From positions 7,898 through 62,666 of the forward strand of contig JAKCWW010001807.1 in assembly GCA_026260175.1 (NCBI GenBank): a DNA stretch of 54,769 nucleotides, written 5' to 3'. The notes below the pieces were generated by a model that was given only the letters and a program-made list of their open reading frames with translations, had not been told where the DNA came from and made no database searches. The translations under genes were made by a program, and so were the position numbers. Each line of letters starts with the position of its first letter. Within the stretch, counting starts at the first letter, position 1. Below are positions 24,401-31,800 of the stretch, one piece after another. The DNA is from Reticulitermes lucifugus (lineage: Eukaryota; Arthropoda; Insecta; Blattodea; Rhinotermitidae).

Positions 24401-24426
24401 TAATCCTTACCTTTTCCTTTGGCCAT
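9414..24426 (-). CDS. Gly/Lys-rich 70-residue orphan protein, four coding exons
   Basis: I do not recognise this gene. Joining 24411-24426, 13078-13181, 11050-11128 and 9414-9427 gives 213 bases, i.e. 70 codons plus TGA. The junctions are phase 1, 0 and 1, and every border is GT/AG. An in-frame TGA lies nine bases before the ATG, fixing the start. The product opens MAKGKG, has a Gly run to residue 17, Gly/Ser/Ala blocks to 36, then a basic tail with GGK, GGD and GGE units ending GGKKGGKK. It holds 42 Gly, 13 Lys and 4 acidic residues, with no aromatic residues, signal peptide or membrane segment. It should be disordered and basic; nucleic-acid binding is a guess. Its tail loosely recalls the Gly/Lys-rich N-terminus of parvulin-14 (PIN4), but no PPIase domain follows. 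Intron 1 (11.2 kb) is CpG-rich and full of transposon remains. Confidence 0.6.
9960..10340. other. CpG-rich unassigned block in intron 3
   Basis: Local composition is much richer in CpG than the flanks. A 125-codon plus-strand frame (9970-10347) has no family motif, is rich in Arg and Pro, and has no supporting splice pair. It could be an old promoter or part of a transposon. Confidence 0.3.
10412..10560 (-). mobile_element. LINE 3'-end fragment (RT C-terminal region)
   Basis: In one minus-strand frame I read NEVRNACKILEGES followed by PLG. This matches the ExRNAxKILxGxxxxxxPLGRP block seen near the C-terminus of many insect endonuclease/reverse transcriptases. Upstream homology is broken by stops. 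It is a short dead fragment in an intron of the Gly/Lys-rich gene. Confidence 0.5.
11050..11128 (-). CDS. Gly/Lys-rich gene, coding exon 3
   Basis: The acceptor is CATTGCAG and the donor AAAG|GTGTGT. It encodes 26 residues from KKAAGGAK to EKGGKK, with Lys spaced between Gly pairs and triplets. It starts in phase 0 and leaves one base, G, for exon 4. Confidence 0.6.
11690..12095 (+). mobile_element. LINE 3' end with RNase-H-type C-terminus
   Basis: An open frame (to 11992) reads RAGELLNLNRNQLRILTG and then a zinc-knuckle-like CDRC...ETASHVLCDC. That arrangement follows the RT/RNase H region in I/R1/Loa-type non-LTR elements. After the stop come about 100 bases of 3'UTR and a TATTC-rich tail (12058-12087). 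It is 5'-truncated. Confidence 0.65.
12096..13077. other. Intron sequence, nothing recognised
   Basis: Part of intron 2 of the Gly/Lys-rich gene. Frames at 12154-12351 and 12341-12601 show no family motif or codon signal that I trust. Confidence 0.4.
13078..13181 (-). CDS. Gly/Lys-rich gene, coding exon 2
   Basis: The acceptor TTTCCAG precedes GTGGAGG and the exon ends GAAGAG|GTAGGT. It encodes eleven consecutive Gly, Ser, four Gly, ATAGA, four Gly, Ser, four Gly, then KGEE. Codons mix GGT, GGA, GGG and GGC-type triplets, so it is more than a simple repeat, though slippage could change its length. Confidence 0.6.
13687..13730 (+). repeat. Short segment shared with 48652-48694
   Basis: Both places read GGCTCCTA or GGTGGCTCCTA followed by a T/A-rich stretch ending in AAAATGTGTG or AAATTTGTGT, in the same orientation. 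It may be the end of a hAT-like element: the 48.69-kb copy runs into ATCCCTGG, the inverse of a CCAGGGAT terminus. Confidence 0.35.
13954..14208 (-). mobile_element. Tc1/mariner-type transposase fragment
   Basis: The frame contains VMFSDEVTAYI, like the FSDEATF block with the second catalytic Asp of Tc1/Tc3-type transposases. It then has KEYQEHCAWDAVWG and IFGTLFFRTVGVADML, like the GPFFF...TVTG..YLDML block. The segment between is shortened. No N-terminal DNA-binding part or inverted repeats were found, so it is a decayed internal piece. Confidence 0.55.
14955..15105 (-). repeat. Single arm of the second foldback subfamily
   Basis: The minus strand holds a block (TTTCAGGCTTCCGCCGCGAT, then GAGATCTGCG, CTTCTGGGATATTA and GTGGTAATTG) that matches the left arm of the hairpin at 22505-22735 over about 80 bases. 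A CTGATGG...GCCGAAAC hammerhead-like segment lies just before it (about 15049-15085). No partner arm is present. Confidence 0.55.
15261..15454. mobile_element. Non-autonomous hAT-like MITE with 8-bp duplication
   Basis: The 194-bp element starts CATGGGTCTCCAAC and ends GTTAGACGCTCATA, imperfect inverted ends (about 9 of 14 match). It is flanked by GTGTAGGC at 15253-15260 and again at 15455-15462, an exact 8-bp target duplication as hAT transposases make. The CCGCGGCCCGC-type subterminal motif is common in hAT MITEs. Confidence 0.75.
16411..16646 (+). mobile_element. tRNA-derived SINE (main family)
   Basis: The head has GCGATAGCGACTTCCTACGAGCTGG and GTCCGGGGATGGAATCCCGG, a tRNA-like head with B box. 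The body carries GTACCGGGCCACTTTCCCGG, GTAGAGCTATACCACTA, and the end GAACTTTACCTTTACC. Bodies and ends match the copies at 43773-44058 and 49493-49770. Confidence 0.75.
16812..17012. repeat. Foldback repeat, copy 2
   Basis: The left arm begins GTTCTCACAGCGGTGTTGCAG and includes TCTATGATGTGACGCCGTGT. The right arm holds the inverse, ACAGCGTCACATCCCAGAAG, then ACTTCGACCTTCA. The centre has CAGTTCAAGAAAG and a CCTGAAGATGAAAG segment. Confidence 0.6.
17195..17590 (+). mobile_element. LINE 3' end (endonuclease/RT tail)
   Basis: Reading across stops and one frame shift I see LHNEKL, LYSSPN, then ILVGKPWGKGSLGRPK, LEDNLKTDLRK, and near the end FSRMIPLHAVS. This follows, in order, the LHNEEL-LYSSPN-LVGKPEGKRPLGRP-FSRRT pattern of the C-terminal tails of many arthropod LINE polyproteins. 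It is a truncated pseudogene. Confidence 0.7.
17600..19420. other. CpG-rich intron sequence, no gene recognised
   Basis: Part of intron 1 of the Gly/Lys-rich gene. A good minus-strand donor, GTGTGAC|GTAAGT, ends at 18359, but no coding frame leads cleanly to it. Frames at 18360-18581 (-) and 18405-18731 (+) show no family motif. A GGCGTTTCGAAGGAACC segment near 18669 resembles the centre of the foldback family. Confidence 0.35.
19426..19478 (+). ncRNA. Hammerhead-ribozyme-like motif with intact core
   Basis: CTGAGGA (19434-19440) matches CUGANGA. GGGGAC (19442-19447) pairs perfectly with GTCCCC (19455-19460) around a 7-base loop as stem II. GAAAC (19461-19465) is the second core box. A two-base-pair stem III with loop GTT leads to the cleavage triplet GTA (19469-19471). 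GTTTTG (19427-19432) pairs with CAAAC (19474-19478), one base bulged, as stem I. This is the type I, short-stem-III layout known from Penelope-like elements and related retroelements. One oddity is an extra unpaired T (19441) between the core and stem II, which could lower activity. Confidence 0.5.
20571..20954. repeat. Long foldback element with hammerhead-like motifs in both arms
   Basis: GATATAAATC at 20571-20580 is matched by its inverse GATTTATATC at 20945-20954. The inverted arms run about 150 bases each, including AAAGAGTATAAGCACCAAC and AACCTTGGTAG blocks. The AT-rich centre is about 20725-20805. Each arm holds a hammerhead-like motif pointing outwards. The left one (minus, 20595-20644) has perfect 7-bp stem I (GTAAACT/AGTTTAC), 5-bp stem II (GGTAC/GTGCC) and GAAAC, but CTAAGGA in the first core box. 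The right one (plus, about 20884-20930) has intact CTGAGGA but a damaged GAAAC. Confidence 0.65.
20955..22500. other. Intron sequence, nothing recognised
   Basis: Part of intron 1 of the Gly/Lys-rich gene. It is AT-rich, with short frames lacking motifs (for example 21358-21597 and 21777-22031 on the minus strand). Confidence 0.4.
22505..22735. repeat. Near-perfect hairpin repeat (second foldback subfamily)
   Basis: ATGCGGCGTCATGTGGTAAT (from 22576) through CTTCACGGGTC is followed, after a centre of about 20 bases, by its inverse GACCCGTGAAAATGGGACC through AACAATTACCACATGACACC. The arms are about 65 bases with few mismatches. On the minus strand the left arm reads GTGAAGATGGGAC...GTCCCGAAACGTC, a hammerhead-like arrangement lacking a perfect first core box. 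The outer left flank matches the solo arm at 14955-15105. Confidence 0.7.
23185..23360. repeat. Foldback repeat, copy 3
   Basis: The left arm reads CACGTCTTCTGGGATGTGAG at 23200-23219. The right arm has CAGCGTCAAATCCCTGAAGA near 23318-23337. The centre holds CCTTGACACTGAAGATGAAG, as in copy 2. Confidence 0.55.
23992..24144 (+). CDS. Possible 50-residue acidic-start ORF, antisense in intron 1
   Basis: The frame reads MASAFSESDESESVISVPPW and ends after 50 codons. The start looks like a real N-terminus (acidic/Ser-rich, G after ATG) and lies in CpG-rich DNA. GTACGT at about 24076 could serve as a donor if this is the first exon of a plus-strand gene. It runs opposite to the Gly/Lys-rich gene, 267 bases from its exon 1. 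No downstream exon was found. Confidence 0.2.
   Translation: MASAFSESDESESVISVPPWSGSINLLRTFRSFVRFHLGSTRRIEITYIC
24411..24426 (-). CDS. Gly/Lys-rich gene, coding exon 1
   Basis: Five codons, MAKGK, plus one G, then the strong donor GTAAGG. The spare G joins GT of exon 2 to make Gly. TGA ATA ATA stands immediately before the ATG in the same frame. Confidence 0.6.
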
Positions 24427-24560
24427 TATTATTCAGCGAAGATACCTGTGTATGCTCACTAACTTCGTGCTATAATAAACTACAACGCACAACACGACGC
24501 TACAACCGGAAAACACTAAGCCCGTGTCAATACTGGCTGTGAGCCCCGGGCACATCTACA
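24427..24560 (-). promoter_or_regulatory. CpG-rich 5' region of the Gly/Lys-rich gene
   Basis: The DNA upstream of the ATG at 24426 is richer in CpG (CACAACACGACGCTACAACC, CCCCGGGC) than the AT-rich stretch beyond about 24.7 kb. No clear TATA box sits at a useful distance, so a CpG-type promoter is plausible. Confidence 0.3.
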
Positions 24561-26283
24561 GCTGCACATGAGTAACGAAAGTAGTTCCAATGGACTTGTA
24601 ACTGCGCAGAAGTGGTACTAACCAATGTAGGTTACGTACAGTACAACAGTTATAACAGGAGTTTAGCCTATCGAAAGTGACAGCAATTGGCTTCTAACAC
24701 CGCTTAGCGACCAACATTAGTATAATAGGGAACTATAGCAGGATATCAATAGCATGAGTTGCCCATGTCAGCTATAGCAAGTAAATATTACAGAAAAAAA
24801 AGGCACAATGAAGATCATTCATCTGGTATGTCATGCCATTTCACAAAAACCTGTCAACCAACATGTTTTGACCATTCTTTAACATATTCAAATACCCTAA
24901 CTCTGATATCTGACTCATTCCTCTATCAGCCTCAACCATTTCTTTCACTTTCTTGACAAGACAACACATTCATCTGTCATTCTTATCACTCACCATTGAC
25001 ACCTCCTCTGCTACCTCCAGCGAAACTAAAATAATTCTGAAATTTGTATTCTGGGCTTACATCATCATCATCATGATGTGCAGAATTCAGCATCTCATAC
25101 ATGGTTTTGCAACCCTGACACAAACCTACTCTCCATGTTTTAAATAATTGTACAGACATAATTTAACAAAAGCCACCAACCTGCAGGTACAACTACTGAA
25201 ACTTCTTAGTTATATTAGTGAGCCACAGATACATTTCCAAAGAACACTAAAATTCCAGCATAACCATATCCTCTGTCAAAAAATAGGCATTCAGAATTTT
25301 GGAGTTGGATTTCATACATATTTTCTGCAACATGATAATTTAGGGTGAAAAGATGTTTGACAGACAACTCCAACAAACAGTTAACCATCTTTTTTCAAAG
25401 AAATGGTGTATTGATTTTATTTTATTGCACTAAATTAAATGAGTTACATTTCCATCTTATTTAATATCACTGTAATGAAAATAAGTATTACAATTGTTAC
25501 AAAATATTAAGGTAACATAGGCTCTGTACTGTTGTATTATATTAGATGGTTCTATGGCAGTTTCCATCAACAAAAGATGCTACACATAAATCATTCAACT
25601 ACAGTTTATATTTAGTTAGCTATTTCATTTCAGAGAATTATTATTTTATAATACATAATATATTACAAAAAATTACATCAGATATAAGAACAGTTTAGTT
25701 ACATAAAAAGAAATTCTTGTTATCTAGAAACATCTGAAATACCTCCACATTTTGATTTACATAAATACTGTTATATCATATTGGAATGCTGTCAACAATG
25801 TGCATATTAATCTTCTATCACTGGAAGGTCTAAGGGTTCCTAGCTTCACAGGGAACAGCACTGCCAAATCAAACATTACGTCTCTCAATCTTGTCACAAT
25901 TTCATTTTGAAGAACCAACATGAATTGTCAGAATTTTGAAGGCTGTACAATGCTGCTCACCATGTAGCATTCCAGATTTGTCACGTGACCTCTTTTGTAA
26001 AGTTGGTATCACTATTAACCCTTTCAAGGCTGATGTTCATCTAATTACATACAAAACTTCAGTTCCTACTTCACAGAAAGCAGTCCACGTTCATCATAAA
26101 AACTAATGAGATAATGCTGTTTAGGGAAATAATGTTTACTGCATCATACAAAACACATAAATACACTGTGCCAAAGTTTCTTAAAATTAGAGCATGTAAT
26201 ACATACAGGTACAACTGAGCTTTAAATGCTTAAATTATGGAATGTGTTCCCATGGTAGATGGGACAAAATAAAGCAAGAAACG
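24561..26283. other. Intergenic, nothing recognised
   Basis: AT-rich sequence with only short frames (for example 24953-25147 and 25148-25348 plus), none with a motif. CpG becomes rare here compared with the previous kilobase. Confidence 0.4.
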
Positions 26284-26480
26284 TTTTCATTGCGCTTGTC
26301 ACTTAGCCTATAAAAGGTCACCCTGCAACATGCCATAAAGGCACAGAGGCGAGGTAGAGGTATAGCTCTACCCATACGCAACATCGGCACTACAAGAGGG
26401 TGTGGTCAATACCACACACTGGCCACTTTACCCATGAGAAAGAGACACAGCACCCATTGTACAGGAGGCTCACATGGTCT
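26284..26480 (-). mobile_element. tRNA-derived SINE, main family, 5'-truncated
   Basis: The minus strand carries the body and end of the main family: AGCCTCCTGTACAATGGGTG, GGGTAAAGTGGCC, GTAGAGCTATACCTCTACC, TGTGCCTTTATGGCATGTTG, then a TGACCTTTTA end. The tRNA-like head is missing. Confidence 0.7.
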
Positions 26481-27423
26481 GTACATATTTTTCATCATAT
26501 GCTTACTACTCTCAACCATAAAAGGTGCATTTGGTATTCTCTTCTTCTCAGTTTGGGGCCCTGCTATGATAAATGTTCCTCCTAATTTGTCATATACATA
26601 CATCACATTTACCTGAAAACAAGATGACCTTCTCTCACAATCTTCAATTTCCAGGCAAATAACTATATAGAATGCACTTAACCTTGTGCACAAGTATCAG
26701 GTCCCCCCTCCCTTTTTTAATCAGAGGATGAATTAGGAAAAAATTCTCATCTTATATTGAGGTAAATATGTTGTGTATGTATATATACATATGCCTGTTG
26801 TGTTTTACAGTAAAAACCAAGATATTATTACCAGTTACACTAGTAGAAACTATAAATCCCTAAGCACATAGGAATTAGTACAGCTGTTCATAAAAACCAA
26901 AAAGACCTAGTATTATTTACTGCTCCTTTCAGTAAAGGTACTACTTATCACATCTCCAATTGTTTGCAATACTCCCTACAGGTTTTTGTCATTATGAAGA
27001 AACATCCCACATCTACGATTCACATTTTATTAAGCTTGCAGGTATAGGGCATGTCAAAAAATGTTATGAACCATAATAATTAATTTTCCTTCCTTTCTTT
27101 CTTTTTTGGGGGGGAGGGGGGGGGGAGGTAACAATTTTATTAATATCTGTAGGACATACATGTTAAAACCTTCTTGAAAAAGAAACAGAAACTGGTAATA
27201 CAAAAAACTGTATGAAAGGAAAAACAAATTTAACATAATGTAACAGAAAATACGTAATTATCACAAAAGAAATGCGAACTGCTGTGCACATTTCAAGTGA
27301 GTACTTTTTCACTTGCTTTCTAGTAGCTGCTATTGTGACACTCAGTTACACAGAGTACTCTCTTTCTCACACAAGCACAAATTTGAGGCACAGCAGTGCA
27401 ACGTCATCTGCACACCATCAATT
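26481..27423. other. Intergenic, with G-rich tract
   Basis: No gene recognised. It holds an almost pure G run at 27108-27128, which could form a quadruplex, just after a T/C-rich stretch. Confidence 0.4.
27108..27128. repeat. Poly-G tract
   Basis: 21 bases with 19 G and two interrupting A, preceded by a CT-rich run. Such mirror-like purine/pyrimidine junctions are prone to slippage. Confidence 0.85.
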
Positions 27424-27633
27424 TCAATTACATAAAACCACCTGACCCTTCTGTAAAGTAGTGTTTGTCACTTTGTAATCAGCAGTTTCACTATTTTTAA
27501 TCTCCTGCAAAACTTTGCTGTGTTTCCTCATGTTAGCAAAGCGTAAAGTTACTTCATTCACCCCAAACCCAAGCAATTCTTCTAAAATCTGCTGTTTCCA
27601 TTCAGCTGTGTTTCCAGGAGCAACCGGAGACAT
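27424..27633 (-). CDS. Hypothetical 69-residue ORF
   Basis: From an ATG at 27631-27633 the frame gives 69 residues, starting MSPVAPGNTAEWKQQ and ending GQVVLCN. It is open upstream for about another 30 codons, with a His/Ser/Cys-rich reading (SAHTHSGSCEVHEGG). Composition is protein-like, with mixed charged residues and a possible amphipathic helix at residues 9-30. I do not recognise it. It lies 1.1 kb beyond the stop of the PP2C-like gene, so it may be in that gene's 3'UTR, a small gene, or the remains of a retrocopy. Confidence 0.3.
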   Translation of the reverse strand: MSPVAPGNTAEWKQQILEELLGFGVNEVTLRFANMRKHSKVLQEIKNSETADYKVTNTTLQKGQVVLCN

Positions 27634-28750
27634 CTTTAAGAAACCACCCTCATGCACTTCACACGAACCGCTGTGTGTGTGTGCCGAGATATGACAGGTA
27701 ACAGTGTAAGGTTAAAATAATGTCATAACAGCAGCAGATGAGATACTCCCCAGATGCGGGGTTGACAGTGCATGCTCCATTCATACTTCACTTGTTTTCC
27801 TGCATTTTGGATTCACTGGCTATGAACCATCTGCTTGTAAGCTGATCCTCTTACTGAATAAATTTTCATCACTGTTGGCCCATAATGACTGCATATAACT
27901 GTTTACACTGGGCAAGAACAAATTTCAACTAAGGTAGATACAGTAAGATCTACAGCAATTTCTATAGTCACTGGGGATATTCTGGGATGTTACACTGTAT
28001 TGTTGGGTTAAGGACTCCTGATAGTTCAAAGGAATTACACAGCATTACATCCCAGAAGACCAGAATCCTAAATTACACTGCGGTGAAAACCTTAAAACTT
28101 GTAACTGATAGTTCTTATTAGAGATTACTAATTTGGCTACTGCACTTATGGAGTTTTGGACTTTACTAGCAAGAACAGGTTGTAATGGTATTCAGGTTCC
28201 TGCTGTAACATATATATACATATACATGCACTTCTTTTGTGCCTCAAATTAGTATGTTACATGTACATACAAAAGCAAGAATGAACTGCGTAATAAGAGG
28301 AGCAAGCAGTGTAAAGTGAGCACAACAATAAATTATATTGTAATCATTCAAGAGCTACCAAACATTACACTTAATTACAACCAAAATACCACAAATATTC
28401 AGACTAAAGACACAGAAGTTTCTGGTTCGTCTTTTTGCTATCTATTATGCTCACAATTCCACACTTAATCACTGCTTCCTGGCTCATCTCTTCACACAGA
28501 ATTAAAACCATTCTCTTAAACACAGGCCGTTTTTACCTTCATGATTAAAGACTGGTAGCTGCCTTTCTCACTCTTAGTTGGTGTAAATATGTTCTGTCAT
28601 ATTTCACAGGTGTCATCAGTTATGAGTTCAAGCTTAACCATCTGAATACGTATGGTACTTGGTCTGTGCATGTGTGACAGTCTGCCATACAATTCACAAT
28701 TTGCAACTTGCAACCTTCAGTGGTTTTGTCAAGATCACAGCACTCTTAGT
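27634..28750. other. Downstream flank or 3'UTR of the PP2C-like gene
   Basis: Apart from a foldback copy at 27955-28105 nothing was recognised. No convincing minus-strand AATAAA lies within the first few hundred bases after the stop, so the 3'UTR length cannot be fixed. Confidence 0.3.
27955..28105. repeat. Foldback repeat, copy 4 (short)
   Basis: The left arm is TATTCTGGGATGTTACACTG (27967-27986). The right arm is ACAGCATTACATCCCAGAAG (28038-28057). The centre is only about 50 bases, a deleted form. Confidence 0.55.
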
Positions 28751-28855
28751 CTAAAGAACTGTCTCCACCAGTGTATCATCAACATCCTCATCATCACTAC
28801 CAACATCTGCAGATGAAATTCCTCCAGTACCTTCCTCACTTCTGTACACACCAAC
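28751..28855 (-). CDS. CG9801: PP2C-like gene, terminal coding exon
   Basis: Acceptor TTTTTCAG. Encodes [20 protein letters not shown], then [14 protein letters not shown] and TAG. Phase 0, continuing AYQ of exon 8 as [11 protein letters not shown]. An acidic C-terminal tail. Confidence 0.85.
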   Translation of the reverse strand, partial: VGVYRSEEGTGGISSADVGSDDEDVDDTLVETVL

Positions 28856-31800
28856 CTGAAAAACAGAATCTACATTCATATACCAACATTTGCTATGACA
28901 CCTTTCTCAAAACTCACTTCAAATTATGAACTTTTTAAAACATCCATCAATAAGGAGGGCAGCAGTTTAAAAATTACATTTATGTAGGTCAGTAAATGTG
29001 TACCCGCTCCACATGTATGGTTCTCAACACAAGTTAATTTTTTAAGAAGTGGACTTGCTTCTTCTGATATTGCAAAACATCCCTGCAGTAATGTCGGTTG
29101 ACCATTTTGCCTGAAGGAACAAACTGCTGATGAATGCAATGCCCTCTTGGTCAAACAAGGCCACCAACACGTTCCTTATGTTTGACCTGACTTGCTGTGC
29201 TTTCACTGGACATGGAGACGATGGGCTTCCCTACCGACAGCACTGCCGCTTGGTTTCTGCATCCCAACACTAAACCCAGGTTTTGTCTCCTGTATTTCTG
29301 ATGCATCTTCCCAAGTTTGAAGCAAAATTTAATGTTAATGTGTTGTTCCTCCAAATCAGCCATTTCCAAATCGTGCATTCCACTTAATATGAAGAACAAG
29401 AAGGGGGGGGGGAGAGGTTGAGAAGCAACACAGAGGCTTATGGCTACAAAACTCACTCAACTGACCCAAGAGATAGTGATACTATGCCACCTAGTGGTGG
29501 AAAGCTGTACTACTTGCTGGCCTCAGTCCTAGAGGTAAATTCAGAAACTTTTGGATATACTGTTGTACTTTTGCTTTCAACTTCTATTTTGTCTCCTCAA
29601 TTCCGTGAAAATTAAATTGGGAACACTGTTCGCACTTTGTGGTATTTAGCAAGCCTCCCTTTACTCTCAACTAAATTCTTTTGTGGGAAATTCTGAAATT
29701 TGTATTGCAATTGCTACCTGGTAAGCCACAACGGTGGCGTGATCCAATTTGCCAGGAACCATAGCAAGTTTCTCACACACCTTCCTGCGTCGAGATCGCT
29801 GTTCAGCTCGGCTGAGTTCTGTCAACTCTGTGCTGCCTTCTTCTGTGGTGTAGTACAAGTCAGGGTCTTCAAGAATGTGACGCTTGGCAGCTGTCAATCT
29901 ACCAAAATTTGATTACATTTATGATCATTTCTAACACACAAAAATTAATCTTTAAAGGCCCATTGTGTCTTTTAAGCCATTGCAGTGGAATCTCTTGCCA
30001 GCCCACTGTAGAATAAAAGACATAGCTTAGCACAAAGCTGGGATACTGTTCACCTAATGCTTCGTGATTTAAAGGTTAATATTACCACATTAACAACATG
30101 AACATATGTATGACAATTCCTGTTTTTAAAACTTAAAATTAATACACAATCCCCTTTTTTCTTAGTTTAGTCCTGAGTGACACTTCTTCCAGTCTCTACT
30201 TATGCTAATAGTTCTCAACTTACATACATAGTTCAACTACTTACACTTACACATGCTACACACAGCAGTGATACATTCAGTAACATACTGCTGCTGACAT
30301 AAGCAGCCATGCAGTTTGCTCTGTTCTTGATTCCAACACATCCACAGGTTCTTCTGGTGAGGAATTATGAAAAATATCTGTCTTATATTTGGATGAATAT
30401 AGTAATTTTGTACAACGTTTTCTTTTAAACCTGTAAAATAGTGGTTCATGTGTACATAATAATTCAGAAGTCAAAGACGCAAGTCTTCTGGAATGTGATG
30501 CTGTGTAGGGTGGTGAGTAGCTCCTGTTCTTTCGAAAGATCGTAATGCTTTCACTTTTAGGGTCAAGCAGTTCAAGAAGAATTCTTCTACTATGACCCTT
30601 CGAAACATCAGGAAATACTCGCCCAATGACACACTGTCACATCCCAGAAGACTTGAATCTTCAGCAACACTACTGTGATAACCTCAAATCTCACAGTTTG
30701 GAAGTCCATAGACCCAAAATGAAATATGAAGGAAATCAGAAAGGGACAACAAAACAGATAATGCAATAAGTAGGAAAAACTTACAGAGAAGAAGAAATCT
30801 GACCAAATATGGTATTTCAAACGCTGACAGCATGTATTAACTATAATACACCATAAAAATAACTCTAATTATAACACAGCATAAAAATAACTCGAGAACA
30901 AACACGAGAAACAGAAACAAAGTGAGAAATCATAACATACTTTTGTCTTCCATTCAATTTTAATCACAAAGGAAGACAAAGTCTTTAACCACTCAAATGA
31001 GAGTATACTGCATCTTATTCACTGATTATATGGCCCCTCTCCTCCCACCGCATGTAGGCCTACCTGTACACAAATATACAATACACAGAAATTAATTTAA
31101 ATTATATGTGGATGTGGAAATTATGAAGGAACACCATCAGTATTTTTGTCATTAAGTAGCACTTACAGACAATGGAACAGAAAAAAGTTTGTACAGATGC
31201 CAAGAATAAGAAATTTAGACACAACGAACTAGAATGAATAAAACAGTATGGCATACTAACATTACAGACAACATAACAAGAATAATATGCTGGCAAGGCA
31301 ATATTCGAAAAGTAATTAAAAGAAGACTTTGAGGTACATAGAAAGAACATAAAAACAAAAAAGGAGTTTACAAATGATGACCCACAAAAAAAAATGATGA
31401 CAAAGATATGTAGTTATTAAACCATTTGAGTTATCAACACACGTCACACATAATTAACCTTTGAAATTTATATAATGCAGTGAAATGAACTCTGAAGTTT
31501 CCAAATCAAGTAACAGTCTTAAGTGCACATGAAACGTTTGTTGGGAAACCTGAAAGCACGAGACCACTTGGGAGATGTCACGCTGCATGCATGCATCACA
31601 TATACACACTCACTCACTCATTCTACAAAACACATGCACAGTGTCTTCTGACTGAGTGATACAAGGGGATTTCTGTGGATAAGTGTCTATGAATATGGCT
31701 TAATTTTTCCTTCACATCATATGTACAATTGTGAACAATAAATATTTCAGTCAACAAAAATGCAGTGTGCCAGGCGACTAAATAACAGCAAACACGTCAA

